From Lachnospiraceae bacterium (GTDB lineage Bacteria > Bacillota > Clostridia > Lachnospirales > Lachnospiraceae), in NCBI GenBank assembly GCA_029062895.1, contig JAIDPF010000098.1, positions 1 to 64,000 of the forward strand: a stretch of 64,000 nucleotides of DNA. Reading direction: 5' to 3'. The notes under the pieces were generated by a model, which did no database searches, was not told where the DNA came from, and worked only from the letters and a program-made list of their open reading frames with translations. The translations under genes and the position numbers were made by a program. This document shows, piece after piece, positions 18,768 to 26,355 of the stretch; positions within the stretch are counted from its first letter, which is position 1; every line of letters begins with the position of its first letter.

Positions 18768-20507
18768 CTAATCCTCTATCTGCCTTAAATGACCGATCTT
18801 CGGAACCGCTACCATAGAGTAGTTTGTATGATAAATCACCATTCCCGGATTGCCATTTGCCGGTTTTTTTACATTCTTTCTCTGCGTATAATCCACCTCC
18901 GCTTTATCCTGCTCCCGCACCTTGGAATAATACGCCGCCAGAGAAGCAGCCTCCTCATAAACGATATCCGGCAGTTCTTTCCCCTCCGTCCTGACGATCA
19001 CATGAGATCCCGGCGCATGCTTGGCATGAAACCACCAATCCCCGCCATTCGCCATCTGAAAAGTCAGTTCTTCATTCTGATAATTATTCTTTCCAACATA
19101 GATATGAAAACCCGCGCTGCTGAGATAATGCAGTGGTTTCCCGGTTCTCTTTGTCCTTTTTTCTTTCCCTTTACGTCTGATATAACCGCAGTCCACCATC
19201 TCCTCACGAATCTGCAGAAGATCGTCTTCATTCCGCGCAAGCTCCAACGACATCCCGATACTCTCCAGATGCTCCAGTTCTTTCTTTGTCTCTTGAATCA
19301 GCGTAGACAGCGCTTCAAAAGTCCGTTTCTGTTTATTATATTTCTCAAAATATTTTTTAGCGTTCTCTGTTGCGGATTTTGTCGAATCTAGCGGGATCTT
19401 AACCATTTCATCGGTATAATAATTTAACGCCTCCAGCTCCTTCGCTCCCGGCTCTGCAGAATACCCGTAGGTATTTAAAAGTTCCCCATAGATCCTGTAT
19501 GTTTCCCGTTTCTTTGTATCTTTCAACTGCTTATCCTGCAAATCGTATTTTTTTGCCGTCCGTTCTATGGCTGTCTGTACGACCCGTCGTAAATCTCCCG
19601 ACCTCTGCCGGATCCGGACAATCTTATTCTTTTCAGCATAATATTCCTGCAACAGCAAGGAAATACTTTCATAGGATTTCTTCTCTCCAAAGATCAGCAG
19701 ATCAATTGCGGAAAATTCCGCAGGCACGTTATTTTCATAATAAATACAGGGCGAATATTCCCCCTTTTTGATCTGACCCATGACTTTTGAAAAAGCCTGC
19801 CAAAGCGCCTCCCTGTCCGCTCCCTGCAAAGACGCGGTATCCTGCTCCGGATTTACTCCCGCCCGTTCGCAGATGGCAGAGGCAACCGCCGGGGAAAGTC
19901 CTGTATAACCTCCATATAACGCCTTATAAACCGGATGATTAGACATACCACCAGTTCTGCCAATGAAAAACTCGTTTTCCGTCACCATCAGCGGATCCGC
20001 TTTCTCCTGTGTCTTCGGGATAAAATAATCTTTTCCCGGAAGCACCTCCCGCACGGAACTCACCATTCCCGAAATATGCTTGATACTGTCTACGATCCTG
20101 TTATTTTCATCCACCAGTATGATATTACTGTGCTTGCCCATGATCTCAATGATCAGATCCTTTCGCTTCAGATCTCCCATCTCATCCAGATGTTCCAGCG
20201 TCATGCGTACCACCCGTTCCAATCCCGGCTGTTCAAAGCCAACGATCCGCGCATTCTGCAGATGCTTCCTGAGCAGCATGCAAAATGCCGGCGCCGTCAT
20301 GGGGCTCTGCTTGCTGTCCTGCGTCAGATAAATCAACGGCAGAGACGCATCCGCCGACAGCATCAGCTTACGCTGTCCGCTATGATTCTTTATGGTAACC
20401 AATAGTTCATCCGCCTCCGGCTGGGCAATCTTATAAACCCTGCCCCCGGATAATTCCTGATTCAGTTCCTTAACCACGGCCGCCACCGTAATACCGTCAA
20501 ATGCCAT
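18768..20507 (-). CDS. rqcH: Ribosome quality control factor RqcH (NFACT / FbpA family)
   Basis: 579 aa. An NFACT-N domain (MAFDGITVAAVVKELNQEL, GRVYKI) is followed by helix-hairpin-helix and coiled-coil regions (to about 430) and NFACT-R (HIYVGKNNYQNEELTF, DWWFHAKHAPGSHVIV, YSMVAVPKIGHL). In Bacillus RqcH binds stalled 50S subunits and adds C-terminal alanine tails; older annotation calls it fibronectin-binding protein. The Asp-Arg pair essential in Bacillus appears as Glu-Arg (PGLERVV). It follows glgA after a terminator. Confidence 0.9.
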   Translation of the reverse strand: MAFDGITVAAVVKELNQELSGGRVYKIAQPEADELLVTIKNHSGQRKLMLSADASLPLIYLTQDSKQSPMTAPAFCMLLRKHLQNARIVGFEQPGLERVVRMTLEHLDEMGDLKRKDLIIEIMGKHSNIILVDENNRIVDSIKHISGMVSSVREVLPGKDYFIPKTQEKADPLMVTENEFFIGRTGGMSNHPVYKALYGGYTGLSPAVASAICERAGVNPEQDTASLQGADREALWQAFSKVMGQIKKGEYSPCIYYENNVPAEFSAIDLLIFGEKKSYESISLLLQEYYAEKNKIVRIRQRSGDLRRVVQTAIERTAKKYDLQDKQLKDTKKRETYRIYGELLNTYGYSAEPGAKELEALNYYTDEMVKIPLDSTKSATENAKKYFEKYNKQKRTFEALSTLIQETKKELEHLESIGMSLELARNEDDLLQIREEMVDCGYIRRKGKEKRTKRTGKPLHYLSSAGFHIYVGKNNYQNEELTFQMANGGDWWFHAKHAPGSHVIVRTEGKELPDIVYEEAASLAAYYSKVREQDKAEVDYTQRKNVKKPANGNPGMVIYHTNYSMVAVPKIGHLRQIED

Positions 20508-20526
20508 AATCCCTATATCCTTCTCC

Positions 20527-20555
20527 TAAAAACAGGTCCGGAATCCCGGACCTGT
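20527..20555 (-). terminator. Terminator of glgA
   Basis: On the minus strand ACAGGTCCGG pairs perfectly with CCGGACCTGT around a 4-nt loop, followed by TTTTT. Confidence 0.92.
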
Positions 20556-20574
20556 CATTTTCATATCACATCAG

Positions 20575-22038
20575 TTATTCCTGTTGCTGCTTATCTCCGA
20601 TCAGCCAGTCGTACATCTCCTGATATTTCCTAGCCGATACATGCCATGAGAAATCTGTCGCCATAGCACGGTCAACCAACTTATTCCACTCCCGTTTGCG
20701 GTCATAATAGATTTTCTCAGCATAACGGATCGAAGCCAGCATCTCATGCGCGTTATAATTGGCAAAAGAGAATCCTGTTCCTGTTCCATCATATTCGTTG
20801 TACGGTTGTACCGTATCCTTCAGTCCGCCGGTCTCACGCACAATGGGGATCGTGCCATACCGCAGCGACATCAGCTGGCTTAGTCCACAGGGTTCAAACA
20901 TGGACGGCATCAGGAAGGCATCGCAGGCTGCATAGATCTTATGGGACAAGCCTTCAGAATAATAAATGTTAGCCGATACCTTATTGCCATATTTCCAGTC
21001 AAAGTGACGGAACATATTCTCATAACGTTCCTCACCGGTTCCCAGCACCACGATCTGTACCTCATCATGGCAAAGCTCATCCATAATATAGGCAATCAGA
21101 TCAAATCCCTTCTGATCGGTAAGTCTGGAAACAATACCGATCATCATCTTCTTATCATCCACTTCCAGATTCAGTTCCTTCTGAAGCGCATGTTTATTCT
21201 TTACCTTTTCTTTCCTGAAGTTCTTGGCGTTATAATGAACTTCAATATAAGGATCCGTCTCCGGATTGTACTCCTCATAATCAATACCGTTCACAATACC
21301 ACGCAGATCGTTACTCCTTGCCTTTAACAGACCATCCAGCCCTTCACCATAAAACGGCGTCTTGATCTCCTCCGCATAAGTATCGCTGACTGTTGTAATT
21401 GCATCCGCATAAACCAGACCGCCCTTTAACAGATTGGCATCCTTATATGATTCCAGCTTGTCCGGTGTAAAATAATATGCCGGAATACCGGTAATATCAC
21501 GAACTGACTTCACATCCCATCTTCCCTGAAACTTCAGATTATGGATCGTCATAACGGATTTCATGCCCCTAAACAGCTCATTGCCCTGAAAACGCTCTTT
21601 CAAATATACAGGCACCAGTCCGGTCTGCCAGTCATGACAATGGATCAAATCCGGCACAAACCCGATCAGCGGAATTGCCGACAATGCAGCTTTGGAAAAG
21701 AAGGCGAACTTCTCAATATCGTCAAGTACATTTCCACTATAGGGTTTAAATCCGTTAAAATAGGATTCATTGTCGATAAAGTAATAGATGACCCCATCAA
21801 CCTTCGCTTCCAAAATTCCTACATACTCATTTCTCCAATGAAAATCCATGTAGAAATGCGTCTTGTACTCCATCAAATCTTTCATCTTCTGTGTCATGCA
21901 TGTGTACTTAGGAAGCATAACCCGCACATCAAAATACTCATGATCAACACACTTAGGCAGAGAACCTACAACATCAGCCAATCCACCTGTCTTAATAAAA
22001 GGAACCCCCTCTGATGCGACAAATAAAATATTTTTCAT
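20575..22038 (-). CDS. glgA: Glycogen synthase (ADP-glucose), GT5
   Basis: 487 aa. Extends alpha-1,4-glucan from ADP-glucose. The N-terminus ILFVASEGVPFIKTGGLADVVGSLPK contains the KTGGL ADP-glucose loop; HDWQTGLVP, SRLTDQKGFDL and EPCGLSQLMSLRYGTIPIV are GT5 signatures. ATG 22038 has GGAGG 7 nt upstream; the longer frame reaches 22077 without support. No other glg gene is adjacent. It follows the Spo0A-like gene with its own promoter and terminator, so it is probably transcribed alone. Confidence 0.95.
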   Translation of the reverse strand: MKNILFVASEGVPFIKTGGLADVVGSLPKCVDHEYFDVRVMLPKYTCMTQKMKDLMEYKTHFYMDFHWRNEYVGILEAKVDGVIYYFIDNESYFNGFKPYSGNVLDDIEKFAFFSKAALSAIPLIGFVPDLIHCHDWQTGLVPVYLKERFQGNELFRGMKSVMTIHNLKFQGRWDVKSVRDITGIPAYYFTPDKLESYKDANLLKGGLVYADAITTVSDTYAEEIKTPFYGEGLDGLLKARSNDLRGIVNGIDYEEYNPETDPYIEVHYNAKNFRKEKVKNKHALQKELNLEVDDKKMMIGIVSRLTDQKGFDLIAYIMDELCHDEVQIVVLGTGEERYENMFRHFDWKYGNKVSANIYYSEGLSHKIYAACDAFLMPSMFEPCGLSQLMSLRYGTIPIVRETGGLKDTVQPYNEYDGTGTGFSFANYNAHEMLASIRYAEKIYYDRKREWNKLVDRAMATDFSWHVSARKYQEMYDWLIGDKQQQE

Positions 22039-22096
22039 TGCCCTTCCTCCATGTCTTGTAACAAAGCACCTTCTCACTTTGTCCGATGTTTTTTTT

Positions 22097-22124
22097 ATTA
22101 TATACCATTTCCCGTTATAGTAAA
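22097..22124 (-). promoter_or_regulatory. Probable promoter of glgA
   Basis: On the minus strand TTTACT-16-TATAAT, about 60 nt before the glgA start. Confidence 0.55.
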
Positions 22125-22234
22125 AGAATAATTTTAGAAATTTCTGGTATTTTTTTCTTTCCTGCTATTCCCTGTTTTTTGTGCCGAATAATTTGACATT
22201 CATTTCAAAATTTTTGAATTCACCTGATAACGCG

Positions 22235-22768
22235 TCATATATTTTCCCGGTAAGATAAACGGATACGGTCAGCAATCAGCGCAATAAACTCCGAATTGGT
22301 AGGTTTTCCTTTTCCGGTATTGATCGTATAGCCAAACAGTGCATCCAGCGTTTCCATCTTTCCTCTTGACCATGCCACCTCGATTGCGTGACGGATCGCA
22401 CGTTCCACGCGGCTGGGTGTCGTCTGATAACGTTTGGCAATCGTCGGATACAGTACCTTGGTAACGGAACCCAGCATCTCCGTATCTTCTACCGACATCA
22501 TGATAGCTTCCCGAAGATACTGATATCCTTTGATATGGGCAGGGACACCGATCTCATGGATCATATTGGTAACATCCTTCTCCAAATCTCTGGGATTGGA
22601 GGCTGCTACAGGTTTTACATTGCCCGCCGGCAGTTCCTTCAATGCCTCTTCCTCTTTTCCCGGAACGGTTATCATGATCTGTAATTTGTTTTCCCGGGTG
22701 AGTAATTCAGACAAAATTTTAATCATTTTGTCATTATCTTCCGTCAATGCAATTGTCTGCTGTTCCAT
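22235..22768 (-). CDS. Spo0A-like transcription regulator lacking most of the receiver domain
   Basis: 177 aa against about 260-270 for Spo0A. Residues 62-177 are a complete Spo0A DNA-binding domain: [73 protein letters not shown]. Residues 5-46 ([18 protein letters not shown]...) still align with the first beta-alpha-beta-alpha of the receiver, but the rest, including the phospho-acceptor Asp and the conserved Thr and Lys, is gone; a short linker joins the two parts. No frameshifted receiver is found upstream. ATG 22768 has GGAGG 5 nt before it. It could bind 0A boxes independently of phosphorylation; this is inference. Confidence 0.9.
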   Translation of the reverse strand: MEQQTIALTEDNDKMIKILSELLTRENKLQIMITVPGKEEEALKELPAGNVKPVAASNPRDLEKDVTNMIHEIGVPAHIKGYQYLREAIMMSVEDTEMLGSVTKVLYPTIAKRYQTTPSRVERAIRHAIEVAWSRGKMETLDALFGYTINTGKGKPTNSEFIALIADRIRLSYRENI

Positions 22769-22804
22769 AATGTCCTCCAATCTTCATAAAAAATCTTTCA
22801 TTTT

Positions 22805-22834
22805 ATAACGAAAAATCATCTGATCATTCGTTAT
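22805..22834. promoter_or_regulatory. Hairpin in the leader of the Spo0A-like gene
   Basis: ATAACGA...TCGTTAT with inner ATCA/TGAT, about 37 nt before the start codon and downstream of the likely promoter. It may be an operator or an mRNA structure. Confidence 0.5.
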
Positions 22835-22870
22835 GAAACTCCTTCGATTTTTTCATCTAAAACTAATCCT

Positions 22871-22900
22871 ATTATATAAGCCGGACATTTTAGGAAGCAA
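22871..22900 (-). promoter_or_regulatory. Probable promoter of the Spo0A-like gene
   Basis: On the minus strand TTGCTT-18-TATAAT, about 100 nt upstream of the start. Confidence 0.5.
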
Positions 22901-22956
22901 CTCTATTTTATCGCAAATAAATCTTAATTTCAGACAAATTATTCCATAATTTTCCT

Positions 22957-24306
22957 TTATTTTTCATCAGGATATTCTTTGATCTGCATGATACTCTTAT
23001 ATGCCGGACGGATAATCTTATCCACGTTGACAATTTCCTCCAATCTGTGCGCACTCCAGCCGACAATCCTTGCAATGGCGAAGATCGGGGTATAAAGCTC
23101 AAGTGGAATATCCAGCATGCTATATACAAATCCGCTGTAAAAGTCAACATTGGCGCTGACGCCCTTATAGATCTTTCTCTTTTCTCCGATGACCTGTGGC
23201 GCCAGACGCTCTACCATGCTATACAGCGCAAAATCCTTCTCCCTTCCTTTCGCTACTGCCAACTTCTCCACAAAGGTCTTAAATACCCTTGCCCGCGGAT
23301 CGGACAGGGAATATACCGCATGCCCCATACCATAGATCAGTCCCTTACGGTCAAACGCCTGTTTATCGACAAGTTTCTCCAAATATTTCCTAACCTGTTC
23401 TTCATCATTCCAGTCAGATACATGGCTGCGGATATCCTCCATCATTTCTACCACTTTGATATTCGCCCCGCCGTGCTTTGCTCCTTTTAACGATGACAGC
23501 GCCGCCGCAATGACTGAGTAAGTATCTGAGCCTGAAGATGTAACGACGCGAGTCGTAAACGTGGAATTATTTCCTCCGCCATGCTCCATATGTAATACCA
23601 GCGCAATATCCAGCACCTTTGCTTCCAGCTCCGTATATTTTTTATCCGGCCGAAGCATCAGCAGGATATTCTCCGCTGTCGAAAGATGATCCTGCGGTCT
23701 ATGAATATATAGACTCTCGTCGCAAAGATAATGGTTATAAGAATGATAGCTGTAAACAGAAAGCATCGGGAACACGCTGATCAGCTTAACACACTGTTCT
23801 AAGATACGGTCTAAGGACGTATCCGTGATCGTCTCATCATAAGATGCCAATGTCAACACACTTCTGGTCAACGAGTTCATCAGATCCTTACTGGGTGCCT
23901 TCATAATAACATCTCTCGTAAAATTGGTCGGAAGCTGCCTGCACGCGGCAAGCATCTCTTTAAACTCTTTCAGATTCTCTGCCTTCGGAAGTTCTCCCAA
24001 TAACAACAGATACGCAATCTCCTCAAACCCGTACCGCTTACCTTCAAAACTATTGATCAGGTCGATCACATTATAGCCGCGATACCACAGACTGCCATCA
24101 CAGGGGATCTTCTTACCATCCTCAAATTTAAATGCGTCGATCCTTGAGATGTTAGTAAGCCCCGTTAATACACCGTTTCCATCTTTATCCCGAAGCCCCC
24201 GTTTCACGCCTAGTTCATCAAATAATTCCGCAGGTATATAATCATTGCTTCTACAGATATCAATGATATTCTTTGTGTATTTTGTCAAATCCCCGTATTC
24301 TGCCAT
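22957..24306 (-). CDS. gltA: Citrate (or 2-methylcitrate) synthase
   Basis: 449 aa. Condenses oxaloacetate and acetyl-CoA. Catalytic motifs: LHMEHGGGNNSTF and GMGHAVYSLSDPRA for the two His, and VSANVDFYSGFVYSM for the Asp; the GGANIKV loop is also present. The N-terminal ~60 residues are a family extension. No aconitase or isocitrate dehydrogenase is adjacent, so an incomplete cycle leading to glutamate is likely. A propionate-specific methylcitrate role is less likely without prp genes. Confidence 0.92.
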   Translation of the reverse strand: MAEYGDLTKYTKNIIDICRSNDYIPAELFDELGVKRGLRDKDGNGVLTGLTNISRIDAFKFEDGKKIPCDGSLWYRGYNVIDLINSFEGKRYGFEEIAYLLLLGELPKAENLKEFKEMLAACRQLPTNFTRDVIMKAPSKDLMNSLTRSVLTLASYDETITDTSLDRILEQCVKLISVFPMLSVYSYHSYNHYLCDESLYIHRPQDHLSTAENILLMLRPDKKYTELEAKVLDIALVLHMEHGGGNNSTFTTRVVTSSGSDTYSVIAAALSSLKGAKHGGANIKVVEMMEDIRSHVSDWNDEEQVRKYLEKLVDKQAFDRKGLIYGMGHAVYSLSDPRARVFKTFVEKLAVAKGREKDFALYSMVERLAPQVIGEKRKIYKGVSANVDFYSGFVYSMLDIPLELYTPIFAIARIVGWSAHRLEEIVNVDKIIRPAYKSIMQIKEYPDEK

Positions 24307-24412
24307 CTGCGCTCCTCCTATTTCTTATTTTCTTCTCATATAGCAACTTGTTATATGATAACGGATTTTTCCTTTTCCGTCAAATTAAGAACACCCGATT
24401 CACAAAATCTTC

Positions 24413-24441
24413 AAAAAAAGGCACGCTCTACAGCAGTGCCT
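24413..24441 (-). terminator. Terminator overlapping the trxA stop
   Basis: On the minus strand GGCAC...GTGCC is followed by seven Ts; the stem includes the last trxA codons. Confidence 0.78.
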
Positions 24442-24736
24442 CGATCTGACTCTTCGGTACGGCTCCGACAGAACGCTTCACGGCTTCTCCGCCTTTAAAA
24501 ACCACAAGCGTCGGTATGCTTGCGACACGGTACTTCATCGCCAGACCCTGCTCTTCATCAATATTAATCTTTCCGACCTTTACCTTCCCCTCATATTCCT
24601 TCGCGATATCCGCGATAATGGGAGAAAGCATCTTACAGGGGCCGCACCAGTCCGCCCAGAAATCTACCAGCACCGGTATATCGGACTCCAAAACCTCCTT
24701 TTCAAAATTAGCTTCTGTGATTGTTATCTCTGCCAT
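24428..24736 (-). CDS. trxA: Thioredoxin
   Basis: 102 aa. Cytoplasmic disulfide reductant. DFWADWCGPCKML holds the redox CxxC, the cis-Pro is in ASIPTLVVF, and the C-terminal helix is intact. AAAGGATGG precedes ATG 24736. A thioredoxin reductase is not adjacent. The gene is probably monocistronic, since its terminator overlaps its stop codon. Directly upstream lies the large structured repeat at 24837-25064. Confidence 0.96.
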   Translation of the reverse strand: MAEITITEANFEKEVLESDIPVLVDFWADWCGPCKMLSPIIADIAKEYEGKVKVGKINIDEEQGLAMKYRVASIPTLVVFKGGEAVKRSVGAVPKSQIEALL

Positions 24737-25116
24737 TTTTCCATCCTTTCTTTGCTATAGCAATAGCTTTATAATTTTTCGTTATATAGTTCTTCCCATA
24801 GGTTTACATAACTCTTTCGCAAGATTCAGGCAGCAAGCTGCACAAATCATAATCTGGCATGTGCATTTGGAAAGAAATTAGAAATTCTTAACATTCCTAT
24901 CCAATACCCAGCAATTTCGGAACACGATGTTCCGAAAAGGGGCAATTGAGCCATGGATGGCGAATTTGCCCCGTTTGCGTCCGTCTTCCACAACTTAAAC
25001 TAGGAATGTTTAGAATTTCTTATTTCTGTACATCGGCACATGCACAGATTATGATTTGGGCAGCTTTCCATATAATATCTTTATTAGTATTTCATAGAAA
25101 ATCATTTTCATACCGC
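24737..25116. other. Non-coding gap between dgt and trxA
   Basis: 380 bases. It contains a solo end GGTTTACATAACTC (24801-24814) like that of the 99-bp palindromes and the 228-bp multi-hairpin repeat (24837-25064). The trxA promoter must lie in the first 100 bases but no clear -35/-10 pair was found. Confidence 0.6.
24837..25064 (+). repeat. 228-bp structured multi-hairpin element, copy 1 of 2
   Basis: Outer arms 24837-24864 and 25036-25064 pair along 28 positions with one mismatch and one bulge. An inner stem pairs AGAAATTCTTAACATTCCTA with TAGGAATGTTTAGAATTTCT. Inside lie the perfect hairpin TTTCGGAAC-ACGAT-GTTCCGAAA (24915-24937) and the hairpin GGGGCAA...TTGCCCC with GCCA/TGGC above it (24939-24972), then a conserved single-stranded-looking tract GCGTCCGTCTTC. 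The second copy, inverted, is at 61224-61452. The orientation given is the one in which differences between copies keep G-U pairs. Confidence 0.85.
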
Positions 25117-26322
25117 TTATTCAAAATATCCTTTGTATTTCACCTTATACTTTCCCTTCGGGAACAGATACTCATACAGATCGATAAAATAATCATCCGT
25201 CATACTCGCCATATAATCCACAACAATAGCATTGGCTTCCTGCGCCTCATAATCGATTCTCCTGCTGTAATATCTGGTATAACTCTTGATATAATCAATA
25301 TGATGCTTATAGATTACCGACTCCTGATCATGCGCCGTCATATCTTTCAAAAGTTTCTCATATACCGCTTCAAACATCGGAAAGATCTGCTCATCAAATA
25401 CTTTTGTATTTACATCATGCCCATAAATCCTTTGATAATTCTCCTTCTTAGCTTTGGAAAACGCCTCATAATATTGCGCATCCATCTTCAGATACGGCAT
25501 TCCGTAACTACATTCTATGATATTGACCGTCATGTTGTGGATAATCTCCGCATTGCTTTTTCCCATCTCGTGGTTTGTAAATTCCGAATCATCCTGTAAA
25601 ATCCCCAGCTTAACGGCATCCTGCCTGTCCTTGCCAAGATAGGCGATGATATCGGACACCCTCATAACACATGCCTCCAGCGTCGCAGGTACCAGTTTTT
25701 TACAGGCATCCGTATCCAGATAGCATGCCTCCATCTTCCGGTCAAACACCGCAAAATCCCTGTAAGGAGAAGGCTCGTATTTTTCCAGTTCCATTTCGCC
25801 ATTATGACAGATAATACCATCCAGTGTCTGCAGACTGATATTGACCGGGAATATGGTATCCAGTACCCTTGCACTATGGATATTATGAGAAAAATGACGT
25901 CCCGTCCTGCCGGAGTAAAGCTCGTTCAGCTTACGCTCCCCCGCGTGTCCAAAGGGTGTATGACCGATATCGTGCCCTAAGGAGATCGCTTCTATCAAAT
26001 CAAGATTCAGTCCCAGCATCTGCCCGATATTTCTGGCAGTCCGTGAAACCAGCTGCACATGGGTCAGACGTCTTGTGATATCATCATTCCGATACAGGGA
26101 AAATACCTGCGTCTTATCTCCATAACGATTGTAATAGGGAATATTCATAATCTTCTCACAATCCCTTACAAAAGCAGGCCGCCAGAGCGATGCCTGATCG
26201 TGGTCCATATTACGCCTTAGCACATCTTCGTTTTGAAAGGCATACGGATTGATCCAGTGAGCTTTTCTGTCCTTTTTTATCCGCTCCTGCAGTTCTTCGG
26301 ATAACTGTTGATAATTCCCCAT
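25117..26322 (-). CDS. dgt: Deoxyguanosinetriphosphate triphosphohydrolase-like HD protein
   Basis: 401 aa. HD-superfamily dNTPase that splits dNTPs to deoxynucleoside and triphosphate, helping to control dNTP pools. Motifs: RLTHVQLVSRTAR (His), SLGHDIGHTPFGHAGE (HD pair) and VSDIIAYLGKD (last Asp). ATG 26322 is chosen because GAGG lies 6 nt before it; ATG 26334 is the alternative. It begins 33 nt after the hybrid kinase stop. The true nucleotide preference is not deducible. Confidence 0.88.
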   Translation of the reverse strand: MGNYQQLSEELQERIKKDRKAHWINPYAFQNEDVLRRNMDHDQASLWRPAFVRDCEKIMNIPYYNRYGDKTQVFSLYRNDDITRRLTHVQLVSRTARNIGQMLGLNLDLIEAISLGHDIGHTPFGHAGERKLNELYSGRTGRHFSHNIHSARVLDTIFPVNISLQTLDGIICHNGEMELEKYEPSPYRDFAVFDRKMEACYLDTDACKKLVPATLEACVMRVSDIIAYLGKDRQDAVKLGILQDDSEFTNHEMGKSNAEIIHNMTVNIIECSYGMPYLKMDAQYYEAFSKAKKENYQRIYGHDVNTKVFDEQIFPMFEAVYEKLLKDMTAHDQESVIYKHHIDYIKSYTRYYSRRIDYEAQEANAIVVDYMASMTDDYFIDLYEYLFPKGKYKVKYKGYFE

Positions 26323-26355
26323 ATCCAACCTCATTTCTAAAGTATTTTCCGGTGC

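Noticed and set aside
22781..22956. Frameshifted receiver domain upstream of the Spo0A-like gene
   Set aside because: The region codes for nothing receiver-like in any frame; it holds a promoter and a hairpin, and the first receiver residues are already in frame in the protein.
24946..25599. Plus-strand open frame starting inside the 228-bp element and running opposite dgt
   Set aside because: It overlaps a structured non-coding repeat and the clear dgt gene; its composition is that of an antisense shadow.
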